Assembly (NCBI GenBank): GCA_003134855.1
Contig: PLCS01000006.1
Coordinates: forward strand, 1 to 38,160
Direction of reading: 5' to 3'
Length of the DNA stretch: 38,160 bases
From: Acidobacteriaceae bacterium
GTDB lineage: Bacteria > Acidobacteriota > Terriglobia > Terriglobales > Acidobacteriaceae
Part shown: positions 1 through 7,861 of the stretch, one piece after another
How positions within the stretch are numbered: position 1 is the first letter of the stretch
Layout of the letters: each line of letters opens with the position of its first letter
Program-made: the position numbers and the translations under genes
The notes under the pieces: generated by a model
Seen by the model: only the letters and a program-made list of their open reading frames with translations
Told to the model about the DNA's origin: nothing
Database searches by the model: none

Positions 1-221
1 TTGGTCTCGTACTCCACGTGCGCCGTGGCGATGGTGATGCCCCGCTCGCGCTCTTCCGGCGCGTTGTCGATCGAGTCGAACGAGCGGAACTTGTTCTTCG
101 GATTGTGCTTCTGCAATACCTTGGTGATGGCCGCCGTCAACGTCGTCTTGCCGTGATCGATGTGACCAATCGTCCCCACGTTCACGTGCGGCTTCGTGCG
201 ATCAAACTTTTCCTTGCCCAT
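1..221 (-). CDS. tuf: Elongation factor Tu, N-terminal part (cut by window edge)
   Basis: This is the first 73 codons of EF-Tu, the GTPase that delivers aminoacyl-tRNA to the ribosome. The translation begins [20 protein letters not shown] and continues with the P-loop GHVDHGKT, then the switch I segment with [13 protein letters not shown]. The rest lies beyond position 1. The start ATG is read at 221-219. The gene is last in a minus-strand operon after four tRNA genes, the classical tRNA-tufB arrangement of many bacteria, so it is probably co-transcribed with them. Identification is certain from sequence. Whether it is the only tuf copy in the genome cannot be told here. Confidence 0.98.
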   Translation of the reverse strand, partial: MGKEKFDRTKPHVNVGTIGHIDHGKTTLTAAITKVLQKHNPKNKFRSFDSIDNAPEERERGITIATAHVEYET

Positions 222-298
222 GTCCTTCAGTCCCTTCCGTTAGACTTTGTTCTGTCGCTCCCCGTGTGAGGGAAGCGCAAAAGCTTGTGTCACGCGCC

Positions 299-610
299 TC
301 AATAGTAGGCGTACACCTTCAAATACCGCTGCCGCAGTTCCGGCGGCACCGCTTCCACCTGCTGCAGATAGCGCTCGCGGGTCAGGGCCTGGTCCGAGAC
401 CGGCAGCGCCTGGTAAAGCCCCGCGGCTTCTTTGCCCATCAGCCCCCGCCGCAATGCGCCCTCGAAGTCGCGAATGCGCAGCTTCGACCGGCCCACGCGG
501 CTCAGAAAAACCTCTACATCCCGCGCGTCGAAGGCCGCATCAATGCGCGCATGAAGCTCGGCGTATCCCTGCTCATCCTGAACGGCTATCGCTGCCTGCT
601 CGAACATCAT
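299..610 (-). CDS. Small protein of unknown function between tRNA-Gly and tuf
   Basis: A 103-aa protein that I do not recognise. It is soluble-looking, rich in Arg, Glu and Ala, and probably helical, with no signal peptide or membrane segment; it ends in LKVYAYY. It starts right after the tRNA-Gly gene (spacer about 42 bases) and stops about 78 bases before tuf, in the same direction, so it sits inside the tRNA-tuf transcript. An AGGGGA stretch lies just before two successive ATG codons. The second, at 607, has the better ribosome-binding-site distance. Position and ribosome binding site support a real gene; its function is unknown. Confidence 0.7.
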   Translation of the reverse strand: MMFEQAAIAVQDEQGYAELHARIDAAFDARDVEVFLSRVGRSKLRIRDFEGALRRGLMGKEAAGLYQALPVSDQALTRERYLQQVEAVPPELRQRYLKVYAYY

Positions 611-652
611 TCCCCTGCTCTCGACTTCGTTAGCCTTCAGTCTTTCAACATC

Positions 653-727
653 TGGAGCGGGAGACGAGGTTCGAACTCGCGACCAACAGCTTGGAAGGCT
701 GTGACTCTACCACTGAGTTACTCCCGC
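653..727 (-). tRNA. tRNA-Gly (anticodon TCC)
   Basis: Read on the minus strand the gene folds as a cloverleaf. The acceptor stem is GCGGGAG paired with CTCCCGC, the T arm has GTTCGAACC, and the anticodon loop is CTTCCAA with anticodon TCC, decoding GGA. The 3' CCA is encoded. It is the fourth tRNA of the tRNA-tuf operon. Confidence 0.97.
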
Positions 728-738
728 AGAACAGCCTT

Positions 739-843
739 TAGCTATTAGCTGTCAGCTTTCAGCTTTTCCTGCTCGCACGAGCTGCAACTGCCCGATCCAA
801 CATCAAACGAGCTAAAGGCTAATAGCTAACGGCTAATAGCTGA
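739..843. repeat. AGCT-rich palindromic repeat, copy A
   Basis: The spacer between tRNA-Gly and tRNA-Thr(GGT) contains iterated AGCT-type heptamers. The left arm has gtcagctttcagctt at 751-765, the centre has a CTGCTCGC segment, and the right arm has ggctaatagct-type repeats at 816-842. Left and right arms are roughly inverted, so the spacer RNA could fold into a long imperfect hairpin. A related copy lies at 940-1042 on the other side of tRNA-Thr(GGT). Confidence 0.6.
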
Positions 844-848
844 ATTTC

Positions 849-924
<76 letters not shown>

Positions 925-939
925 CCTCAAACCTAAAAC

Positions 940-1042
940 CAGCTTTCAGTCGTCAGCTTTCAGCTTCATTCTGCTGGTGCGAGCCGTATCGGCTCAATCT
1001 GCCACCACCAAAACTGAGAGCTGATAGCTGATAGCTAAGAGC
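940..1042. repeat. AGCT-rich palindromic repeat, copy B
   Basis: The second copy of the element at 739-843. It has the identical 15-mer gtcagctttcagctt at 952-966, a centre with CTGCTGGTGCGAGCC, and a right arm of gagctgatagctgatagct at 1018-1036 that is roughly inverted relative to the left arm. The right arm runs into the stop codon of the 88-aa gene at 1035. Copy A and copy B bracket tRNA-Thr(GGT). Confidence 0.6.
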
Positions 1043-1301
1043 TTTTCCCCCCGTCGCGGCGAATCTTCTCCGCATGACGGGCAAGTACCGTTTTCAAAGC
1101 CATGCCGCCGATGAGGATGAGCGGAAACAACCGCAACTCCACCGGCTTGCCCTCGACGAAAATCGTTCCCTCGCCCACGGTAAACCAAGCCAGCACTGCC
1201 AAAACCGCATAGAGCCCGAGCGCGATCCAAAACTTCCGGTCCAAATCGGAACCAGGACTCATCAAACCCTTGCGCTCACCCGGCTGCGGCTTCGTGCGCA
1301 T
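1035..1301 (-). CDS. Small two-helix membrane protein inside the tRNA-tuf operon
   Basis: An 88-aa protein I do not recognise. It has two hydrophobic stretches, about residues 24-42 (FWIALGLYAVLAVLAWF) and 57-72 (FPLILIGGMALKTVL), separated by a short polar segment, with a basic C-terminus. The start at 1301 is preceded by GAGGGG six bases upstream, a good ribosome binding site; Met14 is an alternative. It lies between tRNA-Tyr and tRNA-Thr(GGT) in the direction of the operon. The reading frame, ribosome binding site and plausible membrane topology support a real gene. Confidence 0.7.
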   Translation of the reverse strand: MRTKPQPGERKGLMSPGSDLDRKFWIALGLYAVLAVLAWFTVGEGTIFVEGKPVELRLFPLILIGGMALKTVLARHAEKIRRDGGKSS

Positions 1302-1346
1302 TGCAACCCCTCAAATCCAGCCTGGCAGATCCAGCCGCGCAAATCA

Positions 1347-1434
1347 TGGTGCACAGGGGAGGGTTCGAACCTCCGTAGGTCCAAAGACCGGCAGATTTAC
1401 AGTCTGCTGCCATTAACCACTCGGCCACCTGTGC
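1347..1434 (-). tRNA. tRNA-Tyr (anticodon GTA)
   Basis: A class II tRNA with a long variable arm. The acceptor stem is GCACAGG with CCTGTGC, discriminator A and encoded CCA. The anticodon stem-loop has GACTGTAAATC with anticodon GTA, and the T arm has GTTCGAACC. It is second in the tRNA-tuf operon. Confidence 0.97.
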
Positions 1435-1436
1435 CT

Positions 1437-1520
1437 AATCACCCCACGGACGAAGACCTGTCCGCGGGGACCCCGATCAATCACCCCACGGACGAAGACC
1501 TGTCCGCGGGGACCCCGATC
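1437..1520. repeat. Two perfect tandem copies of a 42-bp hairpin unit
   Basis: The units 1437-1478 and 1479-1520 are identical. Each contains an inverted repeat, ccccacggac with gtccgcgggg, with an eight-base loop and one mismatch, so the transcript would carry two consecutive 10-bp hairpins. They lie between tRNA-Thr(TGT) and tRNA-Tyr, where they could guide processing or attenuation of the tRNA transcript. That role is inference. The remaining spacer, 1521-1700, shows no gene. Confidence 0.9.
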
Positions 1521-1700
1521 AACCACCTGCATCCCCGGATTTACACAATTCAGCGCATCTGGCCCCGCCCGGAACACCGCCGGCCAATCGGAGCATGCAC
1601 CTCAGTGGAATCGCCGCGGAGAACAGGCCCGGTGCTCGTAAATATCGACACCGGTAAAACTCTCTGCCGTTTCAGGCTCCGAATTCCGCTTTCCTTATTG

Positions 1701-1776
1701 TGGAGCTGGCGAAGGGATTTGAACCCCCGACCCTCTGATTACAAATCAGATGCTCTACCAGCTGAGCTACGCCAGC
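1701..1776 (-). tRNA. tRNA-Thr (anticodon TGT)
   Basis: The first tRNA of the operon. The acceptor stem is GCTGGCG with CGCCAGC, the D arm has AGCTCAGCTGGTAGAGC, the anticodon loop is TTTGTAA (TGT, reading ACA), the T arm has GTTCAAATC, and the 3' CCA is encoded. I see no convincing promoter in the 200 bases upstream on the minus strand. Confidence 0.97.
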
Positions 1777-1903
1777 CCTTCCCACCCGGAAATCGTCCCG
1801 GAAACCCCGAAATCCGTACGGGCACACTTACCCCTCGCACGCATCACGGCATAGAAATTAAGGTTAGCACACCCCCGGCGAGCGGAGCAAACCGGTGAAG
1901 AGC

Positions 1904-1931
1904 AGGGAACAGGGACTAGGGAACAGGGACT
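1904..1931. repeat. Two tandem copies of a 14-bp repeat
   Basis: The unit agggaacagggact occurs at 1904-1917 and again at 1918-1931 without mismatch, in the spacer between the divergent tRNA operon and aroF. No function is visible. Confidence 0.85.
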
Positions 1932-1970
1932 AGAAAGCCTATCCAACCAACCGGCGCCGATTCGGGCTCA

Positions 1971-2000
1971 TTGCTCTTCGCCGTTCCCGACGATTAGACT
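1971..2000 (+). promoter_or_regulatory. Possible sigma-70-type promoter of aroF
   Basis: TTGCTC at 1971-1976 and TAGACT at 1995-2000 are separated by 18 bases. This would give a leader of about 13 bases before the aroF start at 2020. A GAGGGG ribosome binding site lies at 2008-2013. The match is moderate. Confidence 0.35.
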
Positions 2001-2019
2001 GAGGGTTCGAGGGGCTGCC

Positions 2020-3072
2020 ATGTTAGTTGTGATGAAGGCACAGGCAACGCAGGAAGAGATCCGGGAGGTCTGCGCAACCATTGAGCAGTTGGGCTTCCGC
2101 GCCCATCCGCTTCCCGGAGCCCAGCGGACCGCCATCGGCATCACCGGCAACCAGGGCGAAGTGGAGCGCGGCAACCTGGAGGCGCTCTCCGGCGTCGCGG
2201 AGGTGATCCGCGTCTCCAAGGCCTACAAGCTGGCCAGCCGTGAGGTGAAGAACGAAGACACCGTCATCCGCTTTGCGGGAACGGACGCCGCTATCGGCGG
2301 CGGCTCGCTCGCCATCATCGCCGGGCCCTGCTCGATTGAAAGCCGCGAGCAGGCCTTCGCCATAGCTGAGCAAGTGGCAGCGGCGGGCGCGCAGTTCTTT
2401 CGCGGCGGCGCCTTCAAGCCGCGCACATCCCCTTACGCATTTCAAGGCCTGGGCGTCGAGGCGCTCGTCATCATGGCGGAGATCCGCGCGCGCTTCGGCC
2501 TGCGCATAGTCACCGAGGCCCTCGACAATGAGAGTCTGGATTTGGCCGCCAAATGGGCCGATGTGGTACAGATTGGCGCGCGCAATATGCAGAACTTCTC
2601 GCTGCTCAAGCGCGCCGGGCGGCTGCGCAAGCCGGTGCTGCTGAAGCGCGGCCTCGCGGCGACGCTGGAAGAGTTTTTGATGTCCGCCGAGTACGTGATG
2701 AGCGAGGGCAATTATGAAGTGATTTTGTGCGAGCGCGGGGTGCGCACCTTTGTCGATCATGCGCGCAACACGCTCGACCTGAGCATCATCCCCGCGGTGC
2801 GGCGGCTCAGCCACCTGCCGATCCTGGTCGATCCCAGCCACGCGACCGGCAAGCGCGACAGCATCCTGCCGATGGCCCGCGCGGCGGTCGCCTCGGGCGC
2901 GAGCGGCATTCTGGTCGAGGTCCACAACCACCCCGAAAAGGCTCTCTCCGACGGCCCCCAGTCCATCTATCCCGACCAGTTCGCCCGCATGATGGATGAA
3001 CTGGAACAGATCGCTCCGGTGGTCGGCCGCAAGCTTCCTAGAGGCATCCGCGTGGAGGCGGCCACAGAGTGA
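2020..3072 (+). CDS. aroF: 3-deoxy-7-phosphoheptulonate synthase (DAHP synthase, type I beta)
   Basis: This enzyme condenses phosphoenolpyruvate and erythrose-4-phosphate, the first step of the shikimate pathway to aromatic amino acids. The 350-aa protein has an N-terminal ferredoxin-like regulatory domain (about 1-75, beginning [17 protein letters not shown]) followed by the TIM-barrel. Visible motifs include [38 protein letters not shown] and [11 protein letters not shown]. This layout, as in the Thermotoga enzyme, marks the type I beta class, in which the extra domain senses aromatic end products. The start at 2020 fits the family N-terminus and follows a GAGGGG site. The stop overlaps the next gene by four bases. 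Confidence 0.95.
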   Translation: MLVVMKAQATQEEIREVCATIEQLGFRAHPLPGAQRTAIGITGNQGEVERGNLEALSGVAEVIRVSKAYKLASREVKNEDTVIRFAGTDAAIGGGSLAIIAGPCSIESREQAFAIAEQVAAAGAQFFRGGAFKPRTSPYAFQGLGVEALVIMAEIRARFGLRIVTEALDNESLDLAAKWADVVQIGARNMQNFSLLKRAGRLRKPVLLKRGLAATLEEFLMSAEYVMSEGNYEVILCERGVRTFVDHARNTLDLSIIPAVRRLSHLPILVDPSHATGKRDSILPMARAAVASGASGILVEVHNHPEKALSDGPQSIYPDQFARMMDELEQIAPVVGRKLPRGIRVEAATE

Positions 3073-4277
3073 ACTCTATGACCGCTTCACTCAACAGGCT
3101 GGGAAGTAGTGCAATCGCTCTGCTGGCGCTGGCCCTGACCGGCTGCCGCCCCCACGACTTTCCGCAGTACCCGCCCGACTACCGCGAGTACGCCTACGTG
3201 ACCAACGGTGGCAGCGGCACTGTCTCCGTCTTCGATGTGGTCAATGTGCGCCTGGACCGGGAGGTCGCGGTTGGTCAGAATCCGGTCGCGGTCGCCGCCA
3301 GCCCCACGCGCAACGAAGTTTATGTGGTCAACTCCGGCACGGCGGGCGGGCAGGGTTTCGTTTCTGTCATCAATGCGGAGAATAACGCCGTCGCGGGCAC
3401 AATCGCTGTTCATCGCGCGCCGGTCGCCATCGAGATCGATCCGGCGGGCGAGCTGGCTTACGTGGCCAACTCCCTCTCCAACACCATCTCCGTACTCGAT
3501 CTCAAGGCGCGGCGCGAGGTCGCGGCCATCGGCGCCGGCGAGGAGCCGGTAGCCGTCCGCATCGCGCCCGACGGCAAGACGCTGGCGGTCGCCAACCGCA
3601 AGGCCGGCTCAGTCAGCCTCATCGACCCCGCAAACCGCAAGGTTCGATCCGTCTTCGATGGCTGCACCGGCGCCAGCGACGCTGTGATCCTTCCCGATTC
3701 CACTAAGATTTTTGTGGCCTGCTCGGCCGGCCACCAGATCATGGCCATCGCGCTGGCCCGCGCAGAAGCTCATCCGGCCGCGCCTGCCCAATCCATTGAC
3801 GCCCAGCCCGACCGCCTGGAGGCGATGCTAGACGTGGGCCAGGCGCCGGTTCAATTGGCCCTCAAGCCCGATGGCGGCGAGGTCTTCGTCTCCAACTCGC
3901 TGGCCAACTCCATCTCCGAGGTCTACGCCACCACCGACGAAGTCGGCGGCGCCACGCTGATTGGAGACGATCCCGTCCGCGGCCTGGTCTCCGCCGACAA
4001 TGCCCTGCTCTATGTGGCCAACTTCCACTCCCAGTATGTCGCGGTTTACTCGATCGACGACGGCAAGCGCCTTCCGCCCTCCCAGGGCGGCTCAATCCGC
4101 GTCGGCGACGGCCCCTCGGCGCTGGCATTCTCCAGCTCAGGCCACCTGCTCTTCGCCGTCGATTCCGGCTCCAGCGACGTGGCTGTGGTCCGCACTGCCA
4201 CGCGCTCGCTCTTCACGCTGCTCCCCGCCGGCCGCAACCCCAACGCCATCGCCATCAAGAGCTTCAAACTGCCCTGA
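3069..4277 (+). CDS. YVTN beta-propeller repeat lipoprotein
   Basis: A 402-aa exported protein. The N-terminus has a hydrophobic stretch ending in the lipobox LALTGC, so it is probably a lipoprotein with Cys26 as the anchor. The rest is a series of about seven blades with the signatures [58 protein letters not shown] and [14 protein letters not shown], each around 42-50 residues, typical of YVTN/NHL-like propellers. The GTG start at 3069 overlaps the aroF stop (GTGA); an ATG at 3078 is an alternative. Such proteins are surface or periplasmic scaffolds; the ligand here is unknown. The coupling to aroF looks positional rather than functional. Confidence 0.88.
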   Translation: MNSMTASLNRLGSSAIALLALALTGCRPHDFPQYPPDYREYAYVTNGGSGTVSVFDVVNVRLDREVAVGQNPVAVAASPTRNEVYVVNSGTAGGQGFVSVINAENNAVAGTIAVHRAPVAIEIDPAGELAYVANSLSNTISVLDLKARREVAAIGAGEEPVAVRIAPDGKTLAVANRKAGSVSLIDPANRKVRSVFDGCTGASDAVILPDSTKIFVACSAGHQIMAIALARAEAHPAAPAQSIDAQPDRLEAMLDVGQAPVQLALKPDGGEVFVSNSLANSISEVYATTDEVGGATLIGDDPVRGLVSADNALLYVANFHSQYVAVYSIDDGKRLPPSQGGSIRVGDGPSALAFSSSGHLLFAVDSGSSDVAVVRTATRSLFTLLPAGRNPNAIAIKSFKLP

Positions 4278-4320
4278 TCTTCCACAACCGCAGCTCACCC
4301 CGCTCCGCTAACATCAACTC

Positions 4321-4755
4321 ATGCTGCGAGTGAAGTTGTTGGCAGAGGGGGCGCGCGCTCCCGTGGTGGCCCATCCGGGCGAGGATCTGGGCTATGACCT
4401 GTTTGCGCTGCAAAGCGTGGCGCTGGAGCCGCGAGTGACCGTGAAGGTGCGAACCGGCATCAGCGTTGAGGCTCGCCACCCTAAGACCGGCGCGCCGCTG
4501 GGACTGCTGGTTCGGGACCGCTCGTCGATGGCGGCGCGGGGGATTGCCACTACAGCCGGGGTGATCGACGCGGGCTATCGGGGCGAGATTCTGGTGCTGA
4601 TGATCAACCTGACGGATGCTGACGTCGAGCTGAAGGCCGGCGAGAAGATCGCCCAGATGATTCCGGTTCCGGTGCTGACTGGAAGCGTTGAAGAGGTGGA
4701 GAGCCTGGAAGACTCTGCCCGCGCGGAAAAAGGCTTCGGCAGCTCAGGACGATGA
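4321..4755 (+). CDS. dut: dUTP pyrophosphatase (dUTPase)
   Basis: Hydrolyses dUTP to dUMP and pyrophosphate, keeping uracil out of DNA and supplying dTMP synthesis. The 144-aa length matches the homotrimeric family. The five motifs are recognisable: GYDLFA (1), RDRSSMAARG (2), GVIDAGYRGEI (3), GEKIAQMIPVPV (4) and GFGSSG at the C-terminus (5). Motif 2 differs from the usual PRSG(L/M)A but keeps Arg-Ser. No clear ribosome binding site precedes the ATG. A hairpin followed by five T residues lies 33 bases after the stop. Confidence 0.95.
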   Translation: MLRVKLLAEGARAPVVAHPGEDLGYDLFALQSVALEPRVTVKVRTGISVEARHPKTGAPLGLLVRDRSSMAARGIATTAGVIDAGYRGEILVLMINLTDADVELKAGEKIAQMIPVPVLTGSVEEVESLEDSARAEKGFGSSGR

Positions 4756-4787
4756 CCATCCGCGGTGGGGCCAACTGCCCTTCGGGC

Positions 4788-4805
4788 CGCGCGGTGCGCG
4801 TTTTT
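4788..4805 (+). terminator. Rho-independent terminator after dut
   Basis: CGCGC and GCGCG pair around the loop GGT (4788-4800), directly followed by five T residues (4801-4805). The stem is short but all G-C, and the position after dut fits. Confidence 0.6.
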
Positions 4806-4951
4806 GCTTTCACAGGTCCAAAAATCCGGATTCATCTACCCCGAAGCTGCGATACGCGCCCCACCCGCGGATAACAAAACGTCTCACAATGTCGCGTACC
4901 GGGGAGACGGGTGTAAAATCAGCCCGTGTTTGAAGAAAAAGGAGATTCTGA

Positions 4952-5338
4952 ATGAATCGTTTTCGTCGGTTTATGGCGCTTTCTCTCGTTGCAATTGCCG
5001 CTACGGCTGCGCTCACAGCGCAACCTGCCCCGCAGGCAAATACTCTTGATCTAAAGCAGGCATTTGAAATCGGTCGCGTTGAACTTACTTTCACCGGCAA
5101 GCAACTGGGCGAGATGCTTGATGTAAAAATCACTAATGTTTCAAAAGAAAAGCTTATCGTAACGATCAAGAAGGGGATAACGACCTTTGTTTTCCCGAGT
5201 AAGACGATTTCGCTTTTAAGCGATACCAACAAAACTGTGTCGTTAGAACCTGCAAAAAATATGACAATAACGCTAAGGCAGAGTGGTTATCCTCGAATCA
5301 ATAGTGGCTCGATGACCGTCCGGATGCAACCCCAATAG
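4952..5338 (+). CDS. Small secreted protein, low-GC gene
   Basis: A 128-aa protein that I do not recognise. The N-terminus (MNRFRRFMALSLVAIAATAA then LTAQPAPQ) is a signal peptide with a likely cut after LTA. The mature part of about 105 residues is rich in Thr, Lys and Val with alternating beta-strand-like patterns, suggesting a small beta-sandwich. A strong AAGGAG site lies seven bases before the ATG. The gene is visibly richer in A and T, with codons such as aaa, att and ctt, than its neighbours, which suggests acquisition by transfer. It stands alone between two hairpins. Confidence 0.8.
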   Translation: MNRFRRFMALSLVAIAATAALTAQPAPQANTLDLKQAFEIGRVELTFTGKQLGEMLDVKITNVSKEKLIVTIKKGITTFVFPSKTISLLSDTNKTVSLEPAKNMTITLRQSGYPRINSGSMTVRMQPQ

Positions 5339-5344
5339 CCAGGA

Positions 5345-5374
5345 GTCCCAGGTCCCGATTTTGGGAGCTGGGAC
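5345..5374 (+). terminator. Hairpin after the 128-aa gene
   Basis: gtcccag (5345-5351) pairs with ctgggac (5368-5374), and an inner tccc/ggga pair extends the stem. It begins seven bases after the stop codon. No T-run follows, so termination is plausible but not certain. Confidence 0.5.
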
Positions 5375-5384
5375 ACCACAATCT

Positions 5385-5492
5385 TCAAATTCTACAGATT
5401 CTCAGCCTGTCCTCCTTGTGGTAGTTCGGATAGAGCGGAAGGTGCATCTCCGGCACGGGAATGAAATGCTGATCCTTCGGCTCCGCTGCGCT
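5385..5492 (-). pseudogene. Possible 3' remnant of a lost gene
   Basis: In the minus strand one frame stays open for 35 codons and reads like the end of a real protein: PKDQHFIPVPEMHLPLYPNY followed by a charged tail and a stop. There is no start codon, and two stops occur just upstream in the frame (at 5493-5495 and shortly before). No complete gene covers the 183-base gap between 5338 and 5522. I cannot name the family. It may be chance. Confidence 0.25.
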
Positions 5493-5521
5493 TCACCTGG
5501 CACTTCATCAAGCACGGGACG

Positions 5522-6445
5522 ATGAGGCGCAATTACTATTGGGGAATGCGAAGATTCAAGCAGCTTACGCTGTTTTTTGTTCTGCTTCCGCTCTTTTCTT
5601 TTCTCAGCGGCAGGCCCGCCCAGGCCTTATCCCCTCAGCGTCCGCTTGTCACCCTGTCTCCAGAGTTTGTGAGTGCCGGCTCCCCGGTCTTGATCCGTGT
5701 GCATCTCGATGGCGTGGCGGCCATCGATGGCGAGTGGCTGGGACGCAAGCTGGAGTTCTTTCGTGGACGGAATGGACGCGGGTGGTTTGCGCTGGCCGGC
5801 GCCGATGTCGAGGGGGCCGTGGGGCCTTCTACGCTACGGATCAGCGTTCAGCTTGCCAAGAGCGGCACGCGCGACCTGAGCCGTAACGTCCAGATTCATG
5901 CGGCGCATTACAAAACGGGTTCGCTCACCGTCGCGCCGCAGTTCGTCACGCCCGGCCCGGAAGAGTTGAAGCAGATCGAGGCTGACAAGCTGGTCAAGGA
6001 GAAGGTCTTCGGCACAAGCGACTCTGAGCCGCTGTGGGCGGGCGACTTTCAAGCGCCGGTGACTGCCGAGCCGACCGACAGCTTCGGCACCCGTCGCACC
6101 TTCAACGGCAAGCTGGCCAGTATTCACAAGGGGATGGACTTTCGCGCCGCGGCGGGGACGCCGGTGCGGGCGGGCAACAGCGGGGTGGTGGTGCTGGCCC
6201 GACCGCTCTACTACGAGGGCAACTTCGTGGTGATCGACCACGGGCTGGGGGTGTACACGCTGTCGATGCACCTGAGCCGGATCGATGTGCAGGAGGGCCA
6301 GCGCGTGGCGACGGGCGACCTGCTCGGGCTGAGCGGTGCCACAGGCCGCGTCACCGGGCCGCATCTGCACTGGGCCGTCCGCTGGCAAGGCGCGTACCTG
6401 GACCCCGCCAAGCTGCTGCGGCTGGACTTGAGCGGGGTGCGCTAG
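5522..6445 (+). CDS. Secreted M23 (LytM-type) metallopeptidase
   Basis: Likely a zinc endopeptidase or LytM-like factor acting on peptidoglycan. The 307-aa protein has a signal or anchor segment at about residues 10-36, an immunoglobulin-like N-terminal region (about 40-140) and a C-terminal LytM domain (about 185-300). The zinc ligands are present: His202 and Asp206 in HKGMDF, and His281/His283 in GPHLHW, with SGATGRVTG before them, so it should be catalytically active. The start is uncertain; ATG at 5546 (MRRFKQL) is an alternative. The stop shares a CTAG palindrome with the stop of the convergent hydrolase gene. Confidence 0.88.
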   Translation: MRRNYYWGMRRFKQLTLFFVLLPLFSFLSGRPAQALSPQRPLVTLSPEFVSAGSPVLIRVHLDGVAAIDGEWLGRKLEFFRGRNGRGWFALAGADVEGAVGPSTLRISVQLAKSGTRDLSRNVQIHAAHYKTGSLTVAPQFVTPGPEELKQIEADKLVKEKVFGTSDSEPLWAGDFQAPVTAEPTDSFGTRRTFNGKLASIHKGMDFRAAAGTPVRAGNSGVVVLARPLYYEGNFVVIDHGLGVYTLSMHLSRIDVQEGQRVATGDLLGLSGATGRVTGPHLHWAVRWQGAYLDPAKLLRLDLSGVR

Positions 6446-7725
6446 CCGGAGACCGCTTCCTCTTCCGCTTCGGGCGTGGACTCAGCTTCCAATTTCAGGC
6501 CAGCGGCCTTCTCTTCCCGCAGCGCCTTAAATGCCCGGTAGACAAACCAGCCCATATACCAGCCGTCGATGAACTTGTAGGGCGTTTCGCCGGTAGTGTA
6601 GTGGCCGCAGGGCAGTACGCGCTTCTCGAAGTTGAGGCCGATGCGCTGGAAGGCGTCCACCACTTGCAGCGAGTACTCCCTGGGAAAGGTCAGGTCGTAG
6701 TTGCCATAGACCATCAGGACTTTCTTCCGCCGGCCATCGACTTCGGGACGCACGATCTTGTCGTAATAGCTGCACGGGCTGGCGGCTGCCCACAAGGCGC
6801 GCACACGGTCCTGGGTAAGCCCGGCATCTGCCAGAGCCTGCTTGACGTGGCGGGTGCTTTGGCCGGCCCACGTTACGTCGCCAAAGGCTGTAGACGCGTG
6901 ATTGAAGGCATTCACCCGCAGCCGCGCGTCGTGGGCGCTGGCCAGGAAAGCGTAGCAGGAGCCCAGGCTGGTTCCCAGCACGCCGAAGTGCTCGTAGCCT
7001 TGCTCTTCCAGCCAATCCAGGCAGCAGCGAATATCGACGACCGCCTGGCGGCAGGCCGAGAGGGTACGGCCGATGTTGGCACTGACGGCGTAGTCGGAGC
7101 GCTCCAGCTCTTGCGGGCGGCGAATGTCGTGGTAGGGCAGGGAGAGCCGCAGCGCCGAAATCCCCATCTTGTTGAAGATGGCGCACAGCGAGTTATGGCT
7201 GAAGGCGTCGGCATTCCACTGCGGCATCACGATGATGGCTTGCCTGGGCCGTTTGGGATCCTTATGCGCCGGCGCCGGGTACCAGCGCGCGTTCACCAGA
7301 TCGTTTTCCGGGTAAGGCGTCCGCTCCGGCGAGGTGAAGCGCAGAAACTGCGCCGGCGGAATCTTTCCCTCGGCTGCCCGTTGCTTGAGCACCGCGTCCT
7401 GGGCGAGGGTTTCCGGGCGCACATTGGTGGGAAACAGCTCCGGGTGCCGCTCTTCGATGCGGAAGTCCGTGGGCCGCTGGTAGCCGAAAAAGCTGTCGCT
7501 ATGGCGGATGAGGAACTGGTTGATGAGGACCATGGCGGCCTCGGCGAGGGCGGGGTCAGCCACAATCTCCGGGCCCGGCAAAGCCTCCGCAAAGCCGTGC
7601 TCGCGCAGAAACGGCTCAATCCACTCGAAGCCCCACTCCAGCGGGCGCACCACGCGATTCTCGTCGCGCGTGGTCAGCCGCGTCTCCCACTCATACATCC
7701 AGCTTGCGTATTTTTGTTTAAGCAT
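6442..7725 (-). CDS. Alpha/beta hydrolase family protein
   Basis: A 427-aa predicted alpha/beta hydrolase of unknown substrate. The core fold runs from about residue 160 (QAIIVMPQWNAD, the first core strand) to 390. The triad is visible: Ser253 in the nucleophile elbow GTSLGS, Asp344 in YGNYDLTFP, and His375 in PCGHYTTGE. The N-terminal 150 residues are a specific extension with no domain I recognise. No signal peptide is seen, so it should be cytoplasmic. Its ATG at 7725 lacks a clear ribosome binding site. The stop overlaps the convergent M23 gene by four bases. The 136 bases upstream (7726-7861) hold nothing I can identify. Confidence 0.8.
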   Translation of the reverse strand: MLKQKYASWMYEWETRLTTRDENRVVRPLEWGFEWIEPFLREHGFAEALPGPEIVADPALAEAAMVLINQFLIRHSDSFFGYQRPTDFRIEERHPELFPTNVRPETLAQDAVLKQRAAEGKIPPAQFLRFTSPERTPYPENDLVNARWYPAPAHKDPKRPRQAIIVMPQWNADAFSHNSLCAIFNKMGISALRLSLPYHDIRRPQELERSDYAVSANIGRTLSACRQAVVDIRCCLDWLEEQGYEHFGVLGTSLGSCYAFLASAHDARLRVNAFNHASTAFGDVTWAGQSTRHVKQALADAGLTQDRVRALWAAASPCSYYDKIVRPEVDGRRKKVLMVYGNYDLTFPREYSLQVVDAFQRIGLNFEKRVLPCGHYTTGETPYKFIDGWYMGWFVYRAFKALREEKAAGLKLEAESTPEAEEEAVSG

Positions 7726-7861
7726 GGGTATATCACAATATTAGCAGTGGAGGAAAAGCGGCTGGGTGAACAGGAGATGAAGCCGTGTACCGAGGTAACG
7801 TGCAGCGTGCGCCCCAGGTTCGGCGCAGTTTTATCGCGCCTAATCCGGGAGTCCACGAACC

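Noticed and set aside
1437..1520. Start of a CRISPR array
   Set aside because: Two directly adjacent 42-bp units with no spacer between them are a tandem duplication, not repeats with unique spacers.
1074..1898. 274-codon plus-strand frame across the tRNA genes
   Set aside because: It runs through tRNA-Tyr, the 42-bp repeats and tRNA-Thr, so it cannot be a real coding sequence.
2023..2931. 302-codon open frame on the minus strand
   Set aside because: Antisense to aroF; no ribosome binding site or motif.
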